Of a stretch of 64,000 nt of DNA, positions 60,754-64,000 are shown in pieces. The DNA is from Streptomyces sp. NBC_01750 (GTDB lineage: Bacteria > Actinomycetota > Actinomycetes > Streptomycetales > Streptomycetaceae). The stretch lies in contig NZ_CP109137.1 of assembly GCF_035918095.1 (NCBI RefSeq), forward strand, positions 1,738,001-1,802,000, in the 5' to 3' direction. Under the pieces are notes generated by a model, which worked only from the letters and a program-made list of their open reading frames with translations, did not search any database and was not told the origin of the DNA. Each line of letters opens with the position of its first letter. Within the stretch, counting starts at the first letter, position 1. The position numbers and the translations under genes were made by a program.

Positions 60754-62001
60754 CTAGGAAGACGGCCGGGCCATGGCGGCGACGAAGGCCCGCTCGACAT
60801 CTGCCGTGGACAGGACGCCGTAGATCTCGCCCGTCTCCTCGACCACCAGGTACTCCGTCGCCGGCGATGCCCTGAGCCGCTCGAGGAGCGCCTCGCCCGC
60901 CAGTTCGGCCGAGACCCTCATGCCCTCGGTGAGGTCCTGCGCGAGGCCGCTGACGGCGACCCAGGGGCGGCGGTGTTCGGGGACCCCGACGATGGCCGTT
61001 TCGCGGACCAGGGCCTTCGGCTCGCCATGGCCGTCGACGACCACCAGGGCGCGGGCACCGGCCTCGTTGGCGCGGCGAAGGGCCTCGGAGAGCGGGGTGT
61101 CGGACTCGACGGGGACGGCGCGCCTGGTGAGCGTCCGGGCCTCGAGCTCCGGGAGGTGTTCGCGCAGCCGCGCCATGCGCAGGCTGTTGCCGGCCCCGGT
61201 CCAGATGATCGCGGCGAGGATCGCGGCGAGCAGCGCGTCGGTGACGGTCTCCATGCCCCCGATGTCCGTGGCGGCGTTACCGAGCGCGCCGGTGTGGGTG
61301 AGGAGCGGCAGGCCGATGAGGACGGCGACGGCCAGCGCCCGGCCGACCCAGGCGGCGGCGATCGTGCCCGACATCGGCTTGCCCGTGATCTTCCAGACGA
61401 CGGCGCGCAGCATCCGGCCGCCGTCCAGCGGCAGTCCGGGCAACAGGTTGAACGCCGCGACGATGAGATTGGAGATCATCAGGCCGGCGAGCAGCACACC
61501 GGGGACGGTTCCCGGCTCGACGGCCTTCATCCCCAGGTAGAAGACGCCGGACAGGACAAGGGAGAGCAGCGGCCCGACGAAGGCGAGGATGAACTCGCGG
61601 CCCGGGGTCTCGGAGTCCTTCTCGATCTCCGAGACGCCGCCGAAGAACTGGAGCTGGATGCGGCGCACCGGCAGTTTGAAGCGCAGCGCGGCGATCGTGT
61701 GCGCCAGTTCATGGACGAGTACGGAAGCGTAGAAGGCGACCGCGAAGAAGAGGGAGACGAGATAGCGGGCGCCGCCGAGTTCGGGCAGCACCCGGTCGAG
61801 CTGGCCGCCGAACACCCAGGTGATGAGGGCGGCGACGATGAACCAGCTGGGGGCGACATAGACCGGCACACCGAAGGGACGGCCCATGAGGATTCCGCCG
61901 CCGGGCCCGTCGGAGCGCCTCGGCTTGCGGCCGTCGGGGTTGACTCCACCCGTTCCGGACTTCGGCCGCTCGCGCTCACCGCTCCTGTCGTCCTCGTTCA
62001 C
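60754..62001 (-). CDS. Site-2 protease family zinc metalloprotease with CBS domains
   Basis: 415-aa membrane protease (M50B group). Zinc motif HELAH at residues 97-101 in a membrane helix, and the second ligand region NLLPGLPLDGGR at about 175. Several further membrane helices. The C-terminal third (about 290-410) is a pair of CBS domains (LSEALRRANEAGARALVVVDGHGEPKALV, and SPATEYLVVEETGEIYGVLSTADVERAF), which bind adenosyl nucleotides and could gate the protease. It may cut membrane anti-sigma factors or other substrates. Divergent from the RecB-like gene. Confidence 0.93.
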   Translation of the reverse strand: MNEDDRSGERERPKSGTGGVNPDGRKPRRSDGPGGGILMGRPFGVPVYVAPSWFIVAALITWVFGGQLDRVLPELGGARYLVSLFFAVAFYASVLVHELAHTIAALRFKLPVRRIQLQFFGGVSEIEKDSETPGREFILAFVGPLLSLVLSGVFYLGMKAVEPGTVPGVLLAGLMISNLIVAAFNLLPGLPLDGGRMLRAVVWKITGKPMSGTIAAAWVGRALAVAVLIGLPLLTHTGALGNAATDIGGMETVTDALLAAILAAIIWTGAGNSLRMARLREHLPELEARTLTRRAVPVESDTPLSEALRRANEAGARALVVVDGHGEPKALVRETAIVGVPEHRRPWVAVSGLAQDLTEGMRVSAELAGEALLERLRASPATEYLVVEETGEIYGVLSTADVERAFVAAMARPSS

Positions 62002-62118
62002 GGGTTCCCTTCGTCGCGGAGTGCGTCGTTCGCTCGGTCATCTTGATCATGCAGTGCGCAGCGTCTGAGGTCGATGGTATTCCGCTCGCTGTCAGTGGCG
62101 GGTCGTAGGGTCTGAGTC

Positions 62119-62979
62119 ATGAGTACGAGCCGGCAGCCCACATCGCTGTCACCATCACGGGCGAGCGACTTCATGCAGTGTCCGCTGCTGTACCGGTTTC
62201 GTGTGATCGACAAGCTGCCGGAGAAGCCCAGCGAGGCGGCTACCCGCGGCACGCTGGTCCACGCGGTGCTGGAGCGGCTCTTCGACGCCCCGGCGGCGGA
62301 GCGCACGGCTCCGCGCGCCAAGGCGCTGATCCCGGGCCAGTGGGACCGGCTGCTCGAGACGAAGCCCGAGCTCGGCGAGCTGTTCGCCGAGGATGCCGAG
62401 GGCGTGCGGCTGGCGGGCTGGCTGAGCGAGGCGGAGCGGCTTGTCGAGCGGTGGTTCTCGCTGGAGGACCCGACCCGGCTCGAGCCCGCCGAGCGGGAGA
62501 TGTTCGTCGAGACGGAGCTGGAGTCGGGGCTGCGGCTGCGCGGCGTCATCGACCGGGTCGATGTGGCGCCCACCGGCGAGGTGCGGATCGTCGACTACAA
62601 GACGGGCAAGGCCCCGCGCCCCGAGTACAGCGAGGGTGCGCTGTTCCAGATGAAGTTCTACGCCCTGGTGATCTGGAGGCTGAAGGACGTGGTGCCGCGG
62701 CGGCTGCAGCTCGTCTATCTGGGCAGCGGCGATGTGCTGACGTACGACCCGGTCCCTGCGGACCTGGAGCGTATGGAGCGCAAGCTGCTGGCGCTGTGGG
62801 ACGCGATCAAGCAGGCGACCGAGACGGGCGACTGGCGGCCGCGGCCGACCAAGCTGTGTGGCTGGTGCGACCACCAGGAGGTCTGTCCTGAATTCGGTGG
62901 CACTCCCCCGGTTTATCCGCTGAGCATTTCCCCGGCCCCGGCGGCAGAGGATGGTCAGGGCAGAATGGGCCCGGTCTAA
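62119..62979 (+). CDS. RecB-family PD-(D/E)XK exonuclease with iron-sulfur cysteines
   Basis: 286-aa nuclease. LSPSRASDFMQCPLLYRFRVIDKLPE at the N-terminus, RGTLVHAVLERLF, the catalytic VRIVDYKTGKAPRPE (motif II-III, D and K) and the C-terminal LCGWCDHQEVCPEF. Cys21 near the start together with the C-x2-C-x5-C cluster at the end forms the four-cysteine iron-sulfur staple known from AddB/Cas4-like nucleases. It probably acts in DNA repair. The gene next to trmI is conserved in mycobacteria (Rv2119). Confidence 0.92.
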   Translation: MSTSRQPTSLSPSRASDFMQCPLLYRFRVIDKLPEKPSEAATRGTLVHAVLERLFDAPAAERTAPRAKALIPGQWDRLLETKPELGELFAEDAEGVRLAGWLSEAERLVERWFSLEDPTRLEPAEREMFVETELESGLRLRGVIDRVDVAPTGEVRIVDYKTGKAPRPEYSEGALFQMKFYALVIWRLKDVVPRRLQLVYLGSGDVLTYDPVPADLERMERKLLALWDAIKQATETGDWRPRPTKLCGWCDHQEVCPEFGGTPPVYPLSISPAPAAEDGQGRMGPV

Positions 62980-62994
62980 AACGAAGGAGTACCC

Positions 62995-63666
62995 GTGGCT
63001 ATCCGCGTCCTACTGGTCGACGACCAACCGCTGCTGCGTACCGGCTTCCGGATGATCCTGGAGGCGGAGCAGGACATCGCGGTCGTCGGCGAGGCCGGGG
63101 ACGGCCTCCAGGCTCTGGACCAGGTGCGGGCGCTGCAGCCCGATGTGGTGCTGATGGACATCCGGATGCCGCGGATGGACGGGGTGGAGGCGACCCGGCA
63201 GATCACCGGGCCCGGCCGGGACGGCCCGGCCAAGGTGCTGGTGCTGACCACCTTCGACCTCGATGAGTACGTGGTGGAAGCGCTGCGCGCCGGCGCGAGC
63301 GGCTTCCTGCTCAAGGACGCGCCCGCCGATGAGCTGGTGCAGGCGATCCGGGTGGTCGCGGCGGGCGAGGCGATGCTGGCGCCGAGCATCACCCGCAGGC
63401 TGCTCGACAAGTACGCGGACCATCTGCCGTCCGGTGAGGAGCCGGTCCCCGACACGCTGAACAGGCTGACCGAGCGTGAGGTGGAGGTGCTCAAGCTCGT
63501 CGCGCGGGGCCTGTCCAACGCCGAGATCGCCGCGGACCTCTTCGTCAGCGAGACCACCGTCAAGACACATGTGGGCCATGTCCTGACGAAGCTGAGCCTG
63601 CGCGACCGCGTACAGGCCGCGGTGTACGCCTACGAGAGCGGTCTGGTGCGTCCCGGCGCGCAGTAG
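62995..63666 (+). CDS. NarL/FixJ-family response regulator
   Basis: 223-aa two-component response regulator. Receiver domain: acidic pair D9/D10, phosphoacceptor Asp55 in VVLMDIRMP, and the conserved Lys in FLLKDAPADE. C-terminal LuxR-type helix-turn-helix LTEREVEVLKLVARGLSNAEIAADLFVSETTVKTHVGHVLTKL. GTG 62995 follows GAAGGAG. It is 15 bp after the nuclease gene. No histidine kinase gene is next to it in this window, so it is an orphan here. Confidence 0.95.
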   Translation: MAIRVLLVDDQPLLRTGFRMILEAEQDIAVVGEAGDGLQALDQVRALQPDVVLMDIRMPRMDGVEATRQITGPGRDGPAKVLVLTTFDLDEYVVEALRAGASGFLLKDAPADELVQAIRVVAAGEAMLAPSITRRLLDKYADHLPSGEEPVPDTLNRLTEREVEVLKLVARGLSNAEIAADLFVSETTVKTHVGHVLTKLSLRDRVQAAVYAYESGLVRPGAQ

Positions 63667-63681
63667 GTCGTCGGCGGAAGG

Positions 63682-63715
63682 CAAGCGGCGGCGGGCTGAT
63701 GCCCGCCGCCGCTTG
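63682..63715. terminator. Strong bidirectional terminator
   Basis: Perfect 15-bp stem CAAGCGGCGGCGGGC with loop TGAT, between the response regulator (+) and the binding-protein gene (-). Confidence 0.88.
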
Positions 63716-63736
63716 TCCATCCGGATACCGCGGGGG

Positions 63737-64000
63737 CTATTCGGTGCCGCGACCCAGCTCCCAGAGCTGCAGGTCGGAGCTGGAGTTGAGCACCCGCTCG
63801 ACCCCGGTGACGCCGACGCGGGCGGCGACGTACTGCTTGCCCTGCCACAGCGGCAGCACCGGGACGTCGGTCGCGACGATGTCCTGCATCTGTGTGAAGG
63901 CCTTGGACGCGGCGGTGCGGTCCGCGGAACGCCGCGACTGCGGGATGAGGTCGCGCACCACGGTGCTCACGTACGGGGTGTTGAGGAAGTTGCCCTTGTC
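63737..64000 (-). CDS. ABC transporter substrate-binding protein (family 5, oligopeptide type), 3' end only
   Basis: Only the last 88 codons lie in the window. The sequence (FLNTPYVSTVVRDLIPQSRR, then ASKAFTQMQDIVATDVPVLPLWQGKQYVAARVGVTGVERVLNSSSDLQLWELG) is the typical C-terminal lobe of DppA/OppA-like lipoproteins, in which VPVLPLWQ-x-x-Q is diagnostic. The 5' part, signal peptide and transporter partners are outside. It probably imports peptides or a related solute. Confidence 0.85.
   Translation of the reverse strand, partial: DKGNFLNTPYVSTVVRDLIPQSRRSADRTAASKAFTQMQDIVATDVPVLPLWQGKQYVAARVGVTGVERVLNSSSDLQLWELGRGTE

Overview
The window is high-GC actinobacterial chromosome, almost certainly Streptomyces or a close relative. 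The evidence is the strong G/C bias at third codon positions, frequent GTG starts with GGAGG-type ribosome sites, ATGA/GTGA stop-start overlaps, and a complete Pup-proteasome locus (arc, dop, pup, prcB, prcA, pafA) beside pafB-pafC-tatA-tatC-helY. From memory, the order resembles the SCO16xx part of the S. coelicolor chromosome, and the proteasome/Tat part also matches the Mycobacterium order. No rRNA, tRNA, CRISPR array, insertion sequence, integrase or prophage gene was found, so this looks like stable chromosome.

Layout. (a) 1-5.8 kb: a gamma-glutamylation route for amine (probably ethanolamine) use: aldehyde dehydrogenase, glutamine-synthetase-like ligase, FadR-type regulator, permease and gamma-glutamyl hydrolase. 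(b) 5.9-10.4 kb: LysR with a TDT-family exporter, a small secreted Tyr/Asn/Gly-rich protein, and an XRE-cupin regulator with a leaderless metal-receptor-fold protein. (c) 10.5-15.6 kb: glycine betaine ABC transporter (permease fused to binding protein, plus ATPase), 5'-3' exonuclease, and a siderophore-interacting protein under a clear iron box. (d) 15.7-21.8 kb: MerR with two membrane proteins, a glyoxalase/AraC pair, and a DrrAB-like exporter with PadR. (e) 21.9-28.9 kb: an ECF sigma factor/anti-sigma pair (SigK/RskA type) with a photolyase, converging on a lipid-modification operon (FAD amine oxidase, DUF1365, cyclopropane-type methyltransferase, DUF1295). Both operons carry the same promoter, CCAATCC-N16-CGAATG. 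The amine oxidase is frameshifted. (f) 29-39.7 kb: a urea/guanidine carboxylase pathway (permease, TetR, two DUF1989 proteins, biotin carboxylase, allophanate hydrolase) with paired 22-bp operators, then a SnoaL-like protein. (g) 39.7-49.7 kb: helY, tatC, tatA, two small proteins, pafC, pafB, two FKBP isomerases and pafA. (h) 49.7-58.4 kb: an MFS/LacI pair, prcA, prcB, pup, dop and arc. (i) 58.6-64 kb: ferredoxin, an anchored extracytoplasmic protein, TrmI, a site-2 protease, a RecB-like nuclease, a NarL-type response regulator, and the 3' end of a peptide-binding lipoprotein gene.

How the genes work together. Three blocks are coherent pathways: amine to gamma-glutamyl-amide to aldehyde to acid (a); guanidine or urea to allophanate to ammonia (f); and Pup ligation, unfolding, proteolysis and Pup recycling (g-h). 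Block (e) reads as a membrane- or light-stress regulon. The least explained parts are the MerR-controlled membrane pair, the secreted Tyr-rich protein, the two small proteins between pafC and tatA, and the LacI protein with a long disordered N-terminal extension.
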